Shown here piece by piece: positions 1 to 8,153 of a DNA stretch of 23,888 bases; within the stretch, counting starts at the first letter, position 1, and each line of letters begins with the position of its first letter. The notes beneath the pieces are model-generated. The model had not been told where the DNA came from. It searched no databases and worked only from the letters and a program-made list of their open reading frames with translations. Source of the DNA: JBIOUF01 sp044866695 (GTDB taxonomy: Bacteria > Actinomycetota > Actinomycetes > Propionibacteriales > Nocardioidaceae); the NCBI GenBank assembly GCA_044866695.1, contig JBIOUF010000192.1, forward strand, positions 1 through 23,888. The letters run 5' to 3'. A program made the translations under genes and the position numbers.

Positions 1-822
<822 letters not shown>

Positions 823-883
823 ACCCGACGGCCGGGCGGTCCGTAGGTCCCTGTGCCGGCCCTCCTCGCCGGGCGCGTGCTCA

Positions 884-904
884 CCGGCGGCTCTCAGCCG
901 CCGG
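884..904 (+). terminator. Hairpin after uvrA
   Basis: A perfect 9-bp stem (CCGGCGGCT / AGCCGCCGG) with a 3-nt loop CTC lies 61 nt past the uvrA stop. There is no T-tract, which is usual for intrinsic-type hairpins in high-GC actinobacteria. It is probably the uvrA transcription end. Confidence 0.55.
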
Positions 905-918
905 GGGCCGGGTCCGGC

Positions 919-924
919 TAGCGT
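919..924 (+). promoter_or_regulatory. Candidate -10 element for the Rieske gene
   Basis: TAGCGT lies 48 nt upstream of the Rieske ATG and just after the uvrA hairpin. It resembles the actinobacterial -10 consensus TANNNT. No convincing -35 is visible, so this is a weak call based on position and hexamer only. Confidence 0.3.
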
Positions 925-972
925 CGGGCCAACAACCATCTGCGTCCCTACGGCCCGCCGAGGAGCCCCGCC

Positions 973-1500
973 ATGGCAGACCGCACCACCGAGCTCGACC
1001 GACCCCTCCACCCGCGCGCGGCCGCCGACCTGAGCCGCCGGACCATGCTGCGGTGCGCCGCCCTGTGCGGCCTCGCGGCGCCCGTGCTCGCCGCATGCGG
1101 GTCGGGGGACGACAGCACGGCCACCGGACCGTCGGCCGGCGAAAGCGCGTCGGCCACGGAGCCGAGCCGGAGCGCGGACGCCGGCGGGCAGGCCGGGGAC
1201 GGGCTGGTCGCGGCGGCGGACGTGCCGGTGGGAGGCGGGTTGGTCCTCGCCGACGCCGGCGTGGTGGTGACCCAGCCGACCAAGGGCGCGTTCAAGGGGT
1301 TCAGCGACAAGTGCACCCACCAGGGCACCGTCCTGAGCTCGGTCGAGAACGGCGTGATCACCTGCCCCCGGCACGGCAGCCAGTTCGCCATCGAGGACGG
1401 CGCCAACGTCGCCGGCCCCAACGGCGAGCCCGCCGGCAGCGTCCCCGACCTGCCGACGGTTGCGGTGAAGGTCCAGCAGGGTCAGGTCGTGCGGGCCTAG
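973..1500 (+). CDS. Tat-exported Rieske [2Fe-2S] lipoprotein
   Basis: A 175-aa exported iron-sulfur protein. The N-terminus has a twin-arginine motif (SRRTM, residues 21-25), a hydrophobic stretch and a lipobox LAAC with the lipid-accepting Cys at 42. A Ser/Thr/Glu-rich linker (about 44-75) leads to a compact Rieske domain. The cluster ligands are visible as CTH (114-116) and CPRH (131-134). The extra cysteines that form the disulfide in high-potential cytochrome bc-type Rieske proteins are absent: the motifs read CTHQGT and CPRHGS. Export in folded form by Tat fits a cofactor-loaded protein, which would then be anchored to the outer face of the membrane. AGGAG at 961-965 lies 7 nt before the ATG and supports this start. 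Its electron partner cannot be told from the neighbours. The domain call is secure but the physiological role is unknown. Confidence 0.9.
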   Translation: MADRTTELDRPLHPRAAADLSRRTMLRCAALCGLAAPVLAACGSGDDSTATGPSAGESASATEPSRSADAGGQAGDGLVAAADVPVGGGLVLADAGVVVTQPTKGAFKGFSDKCTHQGTVLSSVENGVITCPRHGSQFAIEDGANVAGPNGEPAGSVPDLPTVAVKVQQGQVVRA

Positions 1501-1512
1501 GTGCCCGGTGCG

Positions 1513-1574
1513 TCGACCCGTCAGTGTTGGTGGGTCGAGCCGTCAGGGTTGGTGGGTCGAGCCGGCGATGGTGG
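1513..1574 (+). repeat. 22-bp tandem repeat, left copy (2 full units plus a partial)
   Basis: Units at 1513-1534 and 1535-1556 differ at three positions and share the core CCGTCAGNGTTGGTGGG. A degenerate third unit follows at 1557-1574. The array begins 12 nt after the Rieske stop. The reverse complement of the same unit occurs four times at 22440-22527, beside ctaA. There are no spacers and no coding potential that I trust. Confidence 0.75.
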
Positions 1575-1612
1575 CCCCTCGGCCCGCGTCGTGGTCGGCT
1601 GGGCACCTCGAT

Positions 1613-1643
1613 GCAGGTGGTGGTCCCCTCCGGTGCCACCTGC
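1613..1643 (+). terminator. Hairpin downstream of the Rieske gene
   Basis: An 8-bp perfect stem (GCAGGTGG 1613-1620 / CCACCTGC 1636-1643) with a 15-nt loop lies in the Rieske-uvrC gap. It has no T-tract. It could be a terminator or an extragenic palindrome. Confidence 0.35.
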
Positions 1644-1668
1644 GGTCGACTCCTGTCCGGTCGCCTCG

Positions 1669-1696
1669 CGCACCCGCTCGCTACGCTCGGGGTGCG
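1669..1696 (+). repeat. Inverted repeat just upstream of the uvrC promoter
   Basis: CGCACCC (1669-1675) pairs with GGGTGCG (1690-1696) around a loop containing GCTCGCTACGCTCG. The loop resembles the GCTCGCTCCGCTCGCTC stretch near the tal stop (about 17812-17825), a sequence style common in actinobacterial extragenic palindromes. It sits 11 nt upstream of the candidate uvrC -10. Confidence 0.35.
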
Positions 1697-1707
1697 TTCG
1701 GTGACCG

Positions 1708-1713
1708 TAGGGT
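1708..1713 (+). promoter_or_regulatory. Candidate -10 element giving a leaderless uvrC message
   Basis: TAGGGT ends 6 nt before the GTG start of uvrC. Transcription from such a -10 normally begins about 7 nt downstream, so the mRNA would start at or next to the start codon. No Shine-Dalgarno is visible upstream of the GTG, which agrees with leaderless translation. Confidence 0.45.
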
Positions 1714-1719
1714 GGCGGC

Positions 1720-3699
1720 GTGTCCGACCCGTCGACGTACCGCCCGGAAACCGGGTCCGTCCCGACCTCGCCGGGGGTCTACCGGTTCCGCGACGCGCAG
1801 GGCCGGGTCGTCTACGTCGGCAAGGCCAAGAACCTGCGGGCCCGGCTGACCTCGTACTTCCAGGACACGGGACATCTGCACCCGCGGACCGCCTCGATGG
1901 TCGCCGCGGCCGCCGGCGTCGAGTGGACCGTCGTGGCCACCGAGGTCGAGGCGCTGCAGCTGGAGTACTCCTGGATCAAGGAGTTCGACCCGAGGTTCAA
2001 CGTCAAGTACCGCGACGACAAGTCCTACCCTTGGCTGGCGGTGACGGTGGCCGAGGAGTTCCCGCGGGTGATGGTCGGCCGCGGCGCGAAGCGCAAGGGC
2101 ACCCGCTACTTCGGCCCGTACTCGCACGCCTGGGCGATCCGGGACACCGTCGACCAGCTGCTCCGGGTGTTCCCGATGCGGTCGTGCTCGGCGGGGGTGT
2201 TCAAGCGCTCGGCGCAGATCGGCCGGCCCTGCCTGCTCGGCTACATCGGCAAGTGCTCCGCGCCGTGCGTCGGCCGGGTGACGCCTGCGGAGCACCGCGC
2301 CATCGTCGAGGACTTCTGCGACTTCATGGCCAGCAACACCGCGGGGTTCGTCCGCCGGCTGGAGAAGGAGATGTACGCCGCGTCGACGGCGCTGGACTTC
2401 GAGCGGGCCGCCCGGCTGCGCGACGACCTCGGCGCGCTGCACCGGGCGCTGGAGAAGCAGGCGGTGGTCCTCCCCGACGGCACCGACGCGGACGTGGTCG
2501 CCTTCGCAGAGGACCCGCTGGAGGTCGCGGTCCAGATCTTCCACGTCCGCGGCGGCCGGGTGCGCGGCCAGCGCGGCTGGGTGGCCGACAGGACCGAGGA
2601 CGCCGACACCGGCGGCCTGGTGGAGCGGTTCGTGCTGCAGACCTACGCGGGGGAGTCCGCCGACGGGGTGCCGCGGGAGATCCTGGTCCCGGCGCTGCCG
2701 GAGGACGCGCCCGCCCTGGAGGAGTGGCTGGCCGGGCTGCGCGGCCACCGGGTCTCGCTGCGGGTGCCGCGGCGCGGCGACAAGAAGGCGCTGCAGGAAA
2801 CCGTCGCCCGCAACGCCCAGCACGCGCTGGCGCTGCACAAGACCCGCCGCGCGTCCGACCTGACCAGCCGCAACCGGGCCCTGGAGGAGCTGCAGCAGGC
2901 CCTGGGGCTGCCGGAGGCGCCGCTGCGGATCGAGTGCTACGACGTCTCCAACCTCCAGGGCACCGAGGTGGTGGCCTCGATGGTGGTGTTCGAGGACGGC
3001 CTGCCCCGCAAGGGCGAGTACCGCCGGTTCGTGGTCCGTGGCGTCGACGGGCAGAACGACGTCGCGTCCATGCACGAGGTGGTGACCCGGCGGTTCCGGC
3101 GCCTGCTCGACGAGCGCGCCGCGTCCGCCGAGGTGCTCGACGCCGGCCCGGACCGGGCAGAGGGCCCGATGCTGGTCGACCCCGACACCGGCCGGGCCCG
3201 CAGGTTCGTGTACGCGCCGGGGCTGGTGGTCGTCGACGGCGGCCCGCCCCAGGTGGCGGCCGCGCAGCGGGCGCTGGACGAGCTCGGCGTCGACGACGTG
3301 CCCGTCTGCGGCCTGGCCAAGCGGCTGGAGGAGGTGTGGCTGCCCGGCCGCGAGGACCCGGTGGTCCTGCCGCGCACCAGCGAGGCCCTGTACCTGCTGC
3401 AACGGGTGCGCGACGAGGCCCACCGGTTCGCGATCACCCACCACCGCTCCCGCCGCTCCAAGAGCATGGTCGAGAGCCTGCTCGACGAGGTGCCCGGCCT
3501 CGGCGAGGTGCGCCGCGCGGCGCTGCTGCGCCGGTTCGGCTCCTTGCGCCGGATCCGGGCTGCCACAGTGGAGGAGGTTGCCGCGGTGCCGGGCATCGGG
3601 CAGCGCACCGCCGAGGCGATCGTCGCCGCCCTGGCCGAACGGTCCGCGCGCCCCCCGGTCGCCGTGAACACCGCCACGGGCGAGATCCAGGAGGGCTGA
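1720..3699 (+). CDS. uvrC: UvrC, excinuclease ABC subunit C
   Basis: The 659-aa dual-incision nuclease of nucleotide excision repair, which acts on UvrB-marked damage. The GIY-YIG domain for 3' incision is at about 15-95 (PGVYRFRD, VYVGKAKNLRARL). A UvrB-interacting UVR motif is at about 219-250 (LDFERAARLRDDL). The C-terminal endonuclease half carries IECYDVSNLQGTEVVASMV and a DGQNDVASM segment. Tandem helix-hairpin-helix DNA-binding motifs follow (VPGLGEVRRAALL, VPGIGQRTAEAI). Cysteines 156, 171, 179 and 183 lie between the GIY-YIG and UVR domains and match the spacing of the Fe-S ligands described for E. coli UvrC. The GTG start is placed by homology and by the TAGGGT just upstream. It heads a tight array: its TGA directly abuts the ATG of rapZ. 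Confidence 0.98.
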   Translation: MSDPSTYRPETGSVPTSPGVYRFRDAQGRVVYVGKAKNLRARLTSYFQDTGHLHPRTASMVAAAAGVEWTVVATEVEALQLEYSWIKEFDPRFNVKYRDDKSYPWLAVTVAEEFPRVMVGRGAKRKGTRYFGPYSHAWAIRDTVDQLLRVFPMRSCSAGVFKRSAQIGRPCLLGYIGKCSAPCVGRVTPAEHRAIVEDFCDFMASNTAGFVRRLEKEMYAASTALDFERAARLRDDLGALHRALEKQAVVLPDGTDADVVAFAEDPLEVAVQIFHVRGGRVRGQRGWVADRTEDADTGGLVERFVLQTYAGESADGVPREILVPALPEDAPALEEWLAGLRGHRVSLRVPRRGDKKALQETVARNAQHALALHKTRRASDLTSRNRALEELQQALGLPEAPLRIECYDVSNLQGTEVVASMVVFEDGLPRKGEYRRFVVRGVDGQNDVASMHEVVTRRFRRLLDERAASAEVLDAGPDRAEGPMLVDPDTGRARRFVYAPGLVVVDGGPPQVAAAQRALDELGVDDVPVCGLAKRLEEVWLPGREDPVVLPRTSEALYLLQRVRDEAHRFAITHHRSRRSKSMVESLLDEVPGLGEVRRAALLRRFGSLRRIRAATVEEVAAVPGIGQRTAEAIVAALAERSARPPVAVNTATGEIQEG

Positions 3700-4656
3700 A
3701 TGACCGACCCGGTGACGGACCCGCCGTCGGACCGGGTGCCCGACCCGGGCACCCCGGCGAGCCGGCCGGCGGGAGAGCCGGACCCCGAGCCGGCGGTGGG
3801 TCCCGGGGAGCTGGTCGTGGTGACCGGGATGACCGGCGCCGGCCGCAGCACGGCCGCCAAGGAGCTGGAGGACCTGGGCTACTTCGTCGTGGACAACCTG
3901 CCGCCGCGGCTGGTGCCCGAGGTGGTCCGGCTGGTGGACCAGACCAAGGGCCGCGAGCAGCCGGTGGCGGTCGTGGTCGACGTCCGGTCCGGCTCGTTCT
4001 TCGACGCGCTGAAGGGGGTGGTGGGCGCCGGGGCCACCGGACGGCGGACCACGCTGCTGTTCCTCGAGGCCGACGACGACGTGCTGGTGCGCCGGCAGGA
4101 GGCCGCCCGCAGGCCGCATCCGCTGCAGGGCGGCGGGCGGCTGCTGGACGGCCTGACCCGCGAGCGCTCCGTGATCGCCGAGCTGCGCGGCTCGGCCGAC
4201 CTGATCATCGACACCAGCAACCTCAACGTGCACCAGCTCACCGACCGGGTCGCCGAGGCGTTCGGCGGCACGCGGGCGACGACGCTGAAGACGACGGTGG
4301 TCAGCTTCGGGTTCAAGTACGGCATCCCGGTGGACGCCGACTACGTCGCGGACATGCGCTTCCTGCCCAACCCGCACTGGGTGCCCGAGCTGCGGCCGCT
4401 GACCGGCCGGGACCCCGGGGTGGCCTCGTACGTCGCCGAGCACGAGGCCACGGAGGCGTTCTTGTCCCACTACGTGCCGCTGCTGGCGCTGGTCGGCGAG
4501 GGCTACCTGCGCGAGGGGAAGCGGTTCATGACGGTGGCCGTCGGCTGCACGGGCGGGAAGCACCGGTCGGTGGCGATGGCCGAGGAGATCGCCGAGCGGC
4601 TGCGCAGGGGCGGCATGGACGCGCGCGCCGAGCACCGGGACCTGGGCCGTGAGTGA
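3700..4656 (+). CDS. rapZ: RapZ/YvcJ-family nucleotide-binding protein
   Basis: A 318-aa P-loop protein of the RapZ (YhbJ/YvcJ) family. In E. coli RapZ is an RNase adaptor controlling amino-sugar synthesis; in actinobacteria the role is not settled. Residues 1-36 are a Pro/Asp-rich extension lacking in shorter homologues. The Walker A motif is GMTGAGRS (43-50), followed by the family signature VVDNLPP (63-69). The C-terminal domain has the conserved VGCTGGKHRS segment (about 280-289), a likely phosphate or metabolite site. The ATG directly follows the uvrC TGA (TGAATG), and the gene overlaps yvcK by 8 nt, so the three genes are almost surely co-translated. GTPase/ATPase activity is inferred from the family. 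Confidence 0.95.
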   Translation: MTDPVTDPPSDRVPDPGTPASRPAGEPDPEPAVGPGELVVVTGMTGAGRSTAAKELEDLGYFVVDNLPPRLVPEVVRLVDQTKGREQPVAVVVDVRSGSFFDALKGVVGAGATGRRTTLLFLEADDDVLVRRQEAARRPHPLQGGGRLLDGLTRERSVIAELRGSADLIIDTSNLNVHQLTDRVAEAFGGTRATTLKTTVVSFGFKYGIPVDADYVADMRFLPNPHWVPELRPLTGRDPGVASYVAEHEATEAFLSHYVPLLALVGEGYLREGKRFMTVAVGCTGGKHRSVAMAEEIAERLRRGGMDARAEHRDLGRE

Positions 4657-5668
4657 CCCCGTCGTCGAGCCGCCCGGTGACACCATGTGGGACAGCGTCG
4701 TACTGGACCGCCGGGTGGTCGCGCTCGGCGGCGGACACGGCCTGGCCGCGTCGCTGTCCGCGCTGCGCCGCGTGGTCTCCGACCTGACCGCGGTGGTCAC
4801 CGTCGCGGACAACGGCGGCTCGTCGGGGCGGCTGCGCGCGGAGTTCGGCTGCCTGCCGCCCGGCGACCTGCGACAGGCCCTCGCCGCGCTCTGCAGCGAC
4901 GACGACTGGGGGCGCACCTGGGCCCGGGTGCTTCAGCACCGGTTCGAGAGCTCGGGGGAGATGCGCCAGCACGCCGTCGGGAACCTGCTCATCGTCGCGC
5001 TTTGGGAGCTGCTTGCCGACTACCCCTCGGCGACGGCCGTCGGTGTGGTCGAGGGCCTGGACTGGGTGGCCCGGCTGCTCAACGCGCAGGGCCGGGTGCT
5101 GCCCATGGCGACGACCGCCCTGGACATCGCCGCCTCCGTGGCCGGTCTGGTCCCCGGCGACCCGAGGGCGCCCACCACCGTCCGAGGCCAGGTGGAGGTC
5201 GCCTCCACCGAGGGCCAGGTCACCTCGGTCTGGCTGGACCCGGCCGACCCGCCCGCGGCCCCCGAGGCGCTGGCCGCGATCGGGGCCGCGGACTGGTGCG
5301 TGCTCGGGCCGGGCTCCTGGTTCACCAGCGTGATCCCGCACCTGCTGGTGCCCGACCTGCGCGCGGCGCTGGCCGGGTCCGCCGCCCGGACCCTGGTGAC
5401 GCTGAACCTCGAGCCGCAGACCGGCGAGACCGACGGGTTCTCCCCGGAGACGCATCTGGAGGTCCTCGCCGAGCACGCCCCGGACCTCGCGCTCGACGTG
5501 GTGCTGGTCGACCCGGGGACGGTGACCGACCGGGGCTCCTTGGAGAAGTGTGCCGGCTCGCTCGGCGCCGACCTGGTGGTCGCCGACGTCGCCCGTGGCG
5601 ACGGCACCCCTCGCCACGACCCGGGAAGGCTGGCGGCCGCCTATGCGCGGGTCATGGCGGCGACGTAG
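4649..5668 (+). CDS. yvcK: YvcK/CofD-like gluconeogenesis and cell-envelope factor
   Basis: A 339-aa member of the YvcK (CuvA in mycobacteria) family. The fold is related to the CofD phospholactate transferase. Members bind UDP-sugars and are needed for growth on gluconeogenic carbon and for normal cell-wall placement. The glycine-rich N-terminal site is VVALGGGHGLAASLSALR (about 23-40), followed by VADNGGSSGRLR (about 52-63) and PPGDLRQAL. A late LGPGSWFTSVIPHLL segment is also typical. The GTG start at 4649 overlaps the end of rapZ by 8 nt, implying translational coupling. An internal ATG at 4685 (MWDSVV) would be an alternative start closer to the conserved core. Its placement with rapZ and whiA is the classic conserved trio. 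Confidence 0.95.
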   Translation: MSDPVVEPPGDTMWDSVVLDRRVVALGGGHGLAASLSALRRVVSDLTAVVTVADNGGSSGRLRAEFGCLPPGDLRQALAALCSDDDWGRTWARVLQHRFESSGEMRQHAVGNLLIVALWELLADYPSATAVGVVEGLDWVARLLNAQGRVLPMATTALDIAASVAGLVPGDPRAPTTVRGQVEVASTEGQVTSVWLDPADPPAAPEALAAIGAADWCVLGPGSWFTSVIPHLLVPDLRAALAGSAARTLVTLNLEPQTGETDGFSPETHLEVLAEHAPDLALDVVLVDPGTVTDRGSLEKCAGSLGADLVVADVARGDGTPRHDPGRLAAAYARVMAAT

Positions 5669-5671
5669 GGT
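5666..5671 (+). promoter_or_regulatory. Candidate -10 element for whiA
   Basis: TAGGGT overlaps the yvcK stop codon (TAG at 5666-5668). It matches the hexamer found before uvrC and gap. A start near 5678 would give whiA a leader of ~110 nt containing the small ORF at 5748. No -35 is recognisable. Confidence 0.3.
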
Positions 5672-5747
5672 GGCCGAACCCCCCGAGTCCCGGACCCGTC
5701 GCCGGCCTCGTGTCGACGGCGCCCGGCCCTGAGCGGAGGAGCAGGCT

Positions 5748-5798
5748 GTGACAGGACCGCACCCACGGCGGCTGGCTCGGTGGTGCCCATGGCGATGA
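5748..5798 (+). CDS. Possible 16-aa leader ORF overlapping the whiA start
   Basis: GTG at 5748 has the best Shine-Dalgarno of this gap (GGAGGA at 5735-5740, 7-nt spacing). It opens a 16-codon frame, MTGPHPRRLARWCPWR, that stops with TGA at 5796-5798. This stop overlaps an in-frame whiA ATG (5795-5797) as ATGA, the usual form for translational coupling. The whiA starts themselves have no good ribosome-binding site. No homology is known to me. It may be a leader peptide that delivers ribosomes to whiA, or chance. Confidence 0.4.
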   Translation: MTGPHPRRLARWCPWR

Positions 5799-6778
5799 CC
5801 GCGCAGGTCAAGGCCGAGCTGGCCGGCACGAAGGTGACCAAGTCCTGCTGCCGCAAGGCCGAGGTCTCCTCGATGCTCCGGTTCGCCGGCGGCCTGCACA
5901 TCGTCGGTGGCCGCATCGTGGTCGAGGCCGAGCTGGACACCGGGGCCGCGGCGCGACGCCTCCGGCGAGACATCGCGGAGGTCTACGGGCACTCCTCCGA
6001 CGTGGTGATGGTCAGCGGCAACGGGATCCGTCGCGGCAGCCGGTACGTCGTCCGGGTGGTCCGCGACGGCGAGGCGCTGGCCCGGCAGACCGGTCTGCTG
6101 GACGGCCGGGGCCGTCCGGTCCGGGGCCTCCCGCCGCAGGTCGTCTCGGGCGCGGGCTGCGACGCCGTAGCCGCCTGGCGTGGCGCGTTCCTGGCCCACG
6201 GGTCGCTCACCGAGCCGGGCCGGTCCTCCGCCATGGAGGTCACCTGCCCCGGCCCCGAGGCGGCGCTCGCGCTGGTCGGCGCAGCCCGGCGGCTCGGCAT
6301 CTCCGCGAAGGCACGCGAGGTGCGCGGGGTGGACCGGGTGGTCATCCGCGACGGGGACGCGATCGGCGCGCTGCTCACCCGGCTCGGCGCCCACGAGTCG
6401 CTGATGGCCTGGGAGGAGCGCAGGATGCGCCGGGAGGTCCGGGCGACGGCCAACCGGCTGGCGAACTTCGACGACGCCAACCTGCGCAGGTCCGCCCGGG
6501 CCGCGGTGGCCGCCGGGGCCCGGGTCGAGCGGGCGCTGGAGATCCTGCGCGAGGACGTGCCCGAGCACCTCCAGCTGGCCGGCCGGTTGCGCCTGGAGCA
6601 CAAGCAGGCCTCGCTGGAGGAGCTCGGCCAGCTGCACGAGCCGGTGCTGACCAAGGACGCGATCGCGGGCCGGATCCGCCGGCTGCTGGCGATGGCGGAC
6701 AAGCGCGCTCGCGACCTCGGCATCCCCGACACGGAGGCGAGCCTGACCCCCGAGCTGCTCGCCGAGCACCGGGGCTGA
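5789..6778 (+). CDS. whiA: WhiA, sporulation/cell-division transcription regulator
   Basis: A 329-aa WhiA. In streptomycetes it works with WhiB to switch on division and sporulation genes. The N-terminal half is a LAGLIDADG endonuclease-like fold that has lost nuclease activity (CCRKAEVSSMLRFAGGLHIVGGRIVVEAELDT is broken here by position: residues about 19-50). The middle carries GRGRPVRGLPPQVVSG and AFLAHGSLTEPGRSS. The C-terminal helix-turn-helix DNA-binding domain spans about 275-310 (SLEELGQL, KDAIAGRIRRLLAMADKRA). I chose ATG 5789 (MAMTAQVK) because family members start this way. ATG 5795 is equally plausible through coupling to the leader ORF, and GTG 5780 is less likely. It follows yvcK by 120 nt and probably has its own promoter as well as readthrough. 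Confidence 0.96.
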   Translation: MAMTAQVKAELAGTKVTKSCCRKAEVSSMLRFAGGLHIVGGRIVVEAELDTGAAARRLRRDIAEVYGHSSDVVMVSGNGIRRGSRYVVRVVRDGEALARQTGLLDGRGRPVRGLPPQVVSGAGCDAVAAWRGAFLAHGSLTEPGRSSAMEVTCPGPEAALALVGAARRLGISAKAREVRGVDRVVIRDGDAIGALLTRLGAHESLMAWEERRMRREVRATANRLANFDDANLRRSARAAVAAGARVERALEILREDVPEHLQLAGRLRLEHKQASLEELGQLHEPVLTKDAIAGRIRRLLAMADKRARDLGIPDTEASLTPELLAEHRG

Positions 6779-6789
6779 ACGGCGCCGTC

Positions 6790-6813
6790 GGCCCTGGTCG
6801 TCCGACCGGGGCC
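6790..6813 (+). terminator. Hairpin after whiA
   Basis: A 10-bp stem with one G-T wobble (GGCCCTGGTC / GACCGGGGCC) and a 4-nt loop lies 11 nt after the whiA stop. No T-tract follows. It probably ends the uvrC-rapZ-yvcK-whiA transcript. Confidence 0.6.
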
Positions 6814-6913
6814 CGGGCCGGGGTCGGGCGGTACGTGGCGTCGTCCGGCAGTCTCCTGGGTCCCCGGGTGCCGCGGCCCTCCCCCGGGGGTGCCGGTGCC
6901 CGACAGACAGCGG

Positions 6914-6930
6914 TATGGTCCGACTAGGGT
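6914..6930 (+). promoter_or_regulatory. Candidate gap promoter, two overlapping -10 options
   Basis: TATGGT (6914-6919) and TAGGGT (6925-6930) lie 64-80 nt upstream of the gap GTG. Either fits an actinobacterial -10. The -35 is not recognisable. The upstream whiA hairpin makes a separate promoter for the glycolytic genes likely. Confidence 0.4.
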
Positions 6931-6947
6931 GCCCCCTTCTGGGGCAC
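6929..6947 (+). promoter_or_regulatory. Hairpin or dyad in the gap leader
   Basis: A perfect 7-bp inverted repeat, GTGCCCC / GGGGCAC, around a 5-nt centre. It begins inside the second candidate -10 and covers the expected transcription start. It could be an operator or a 5' mRNA hairpin. Nothing identifies a binding protein. Confidence 0.4.
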
Positions 6948-6993
6948 GAGTGCACGAGTCCCATCCACCGATCCGCACGAGGAGACCGCTTCC

Positions 6994-8004
<1,011 letters not shown>

Positions 8005-8031
8005 CGCCGGCCTGACCACCGACTCGCGCGT

Positions 8032-8062
8032 CCCGGTCGCCGTCGCGCCGACGGCGACCGGG
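8032..8062 (+). terminator. Perfect 13-bp hairpin between gap and pgk
   Basis: CCCGGTCGCCGTC (8032-8044) pairs fully with GACGGCGACCGGG (8050-8062) around the loop GCGCC, 27 nt after the gap stop. It is the strongest simple hairpin in the window. With no T-tract it could be a full terminator, a partial attenuator, or a 3'-end stabiliser of a gap mRNA. Confidence 0.6.
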
Positions 8063-8101
8063 CCACGCGTGTCATCCGGGCCGGACCTGCGACACCCGTT
8101 C

Positions 8102-8135
8102 GGCAGGGACATCCGGCAGGGACATCCGGCAGGAC
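8102..8135 (+). repeat. Short direct repeat in the pgk leader
   Basis: The 13-nt unit GGCAGGGACATCC occurs at 8102-8114 and 8115-8127, followed by a partial third copy GGCAGGAC. It lies just before the pgk ribosome-binding site, AGGGAGA (8141-8147). It may be a replication-slippage duplication, and I see no clear function. Confidence 0.6.
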
Positions 8136-8153
8136 ACACCAGGGAGAACCACG

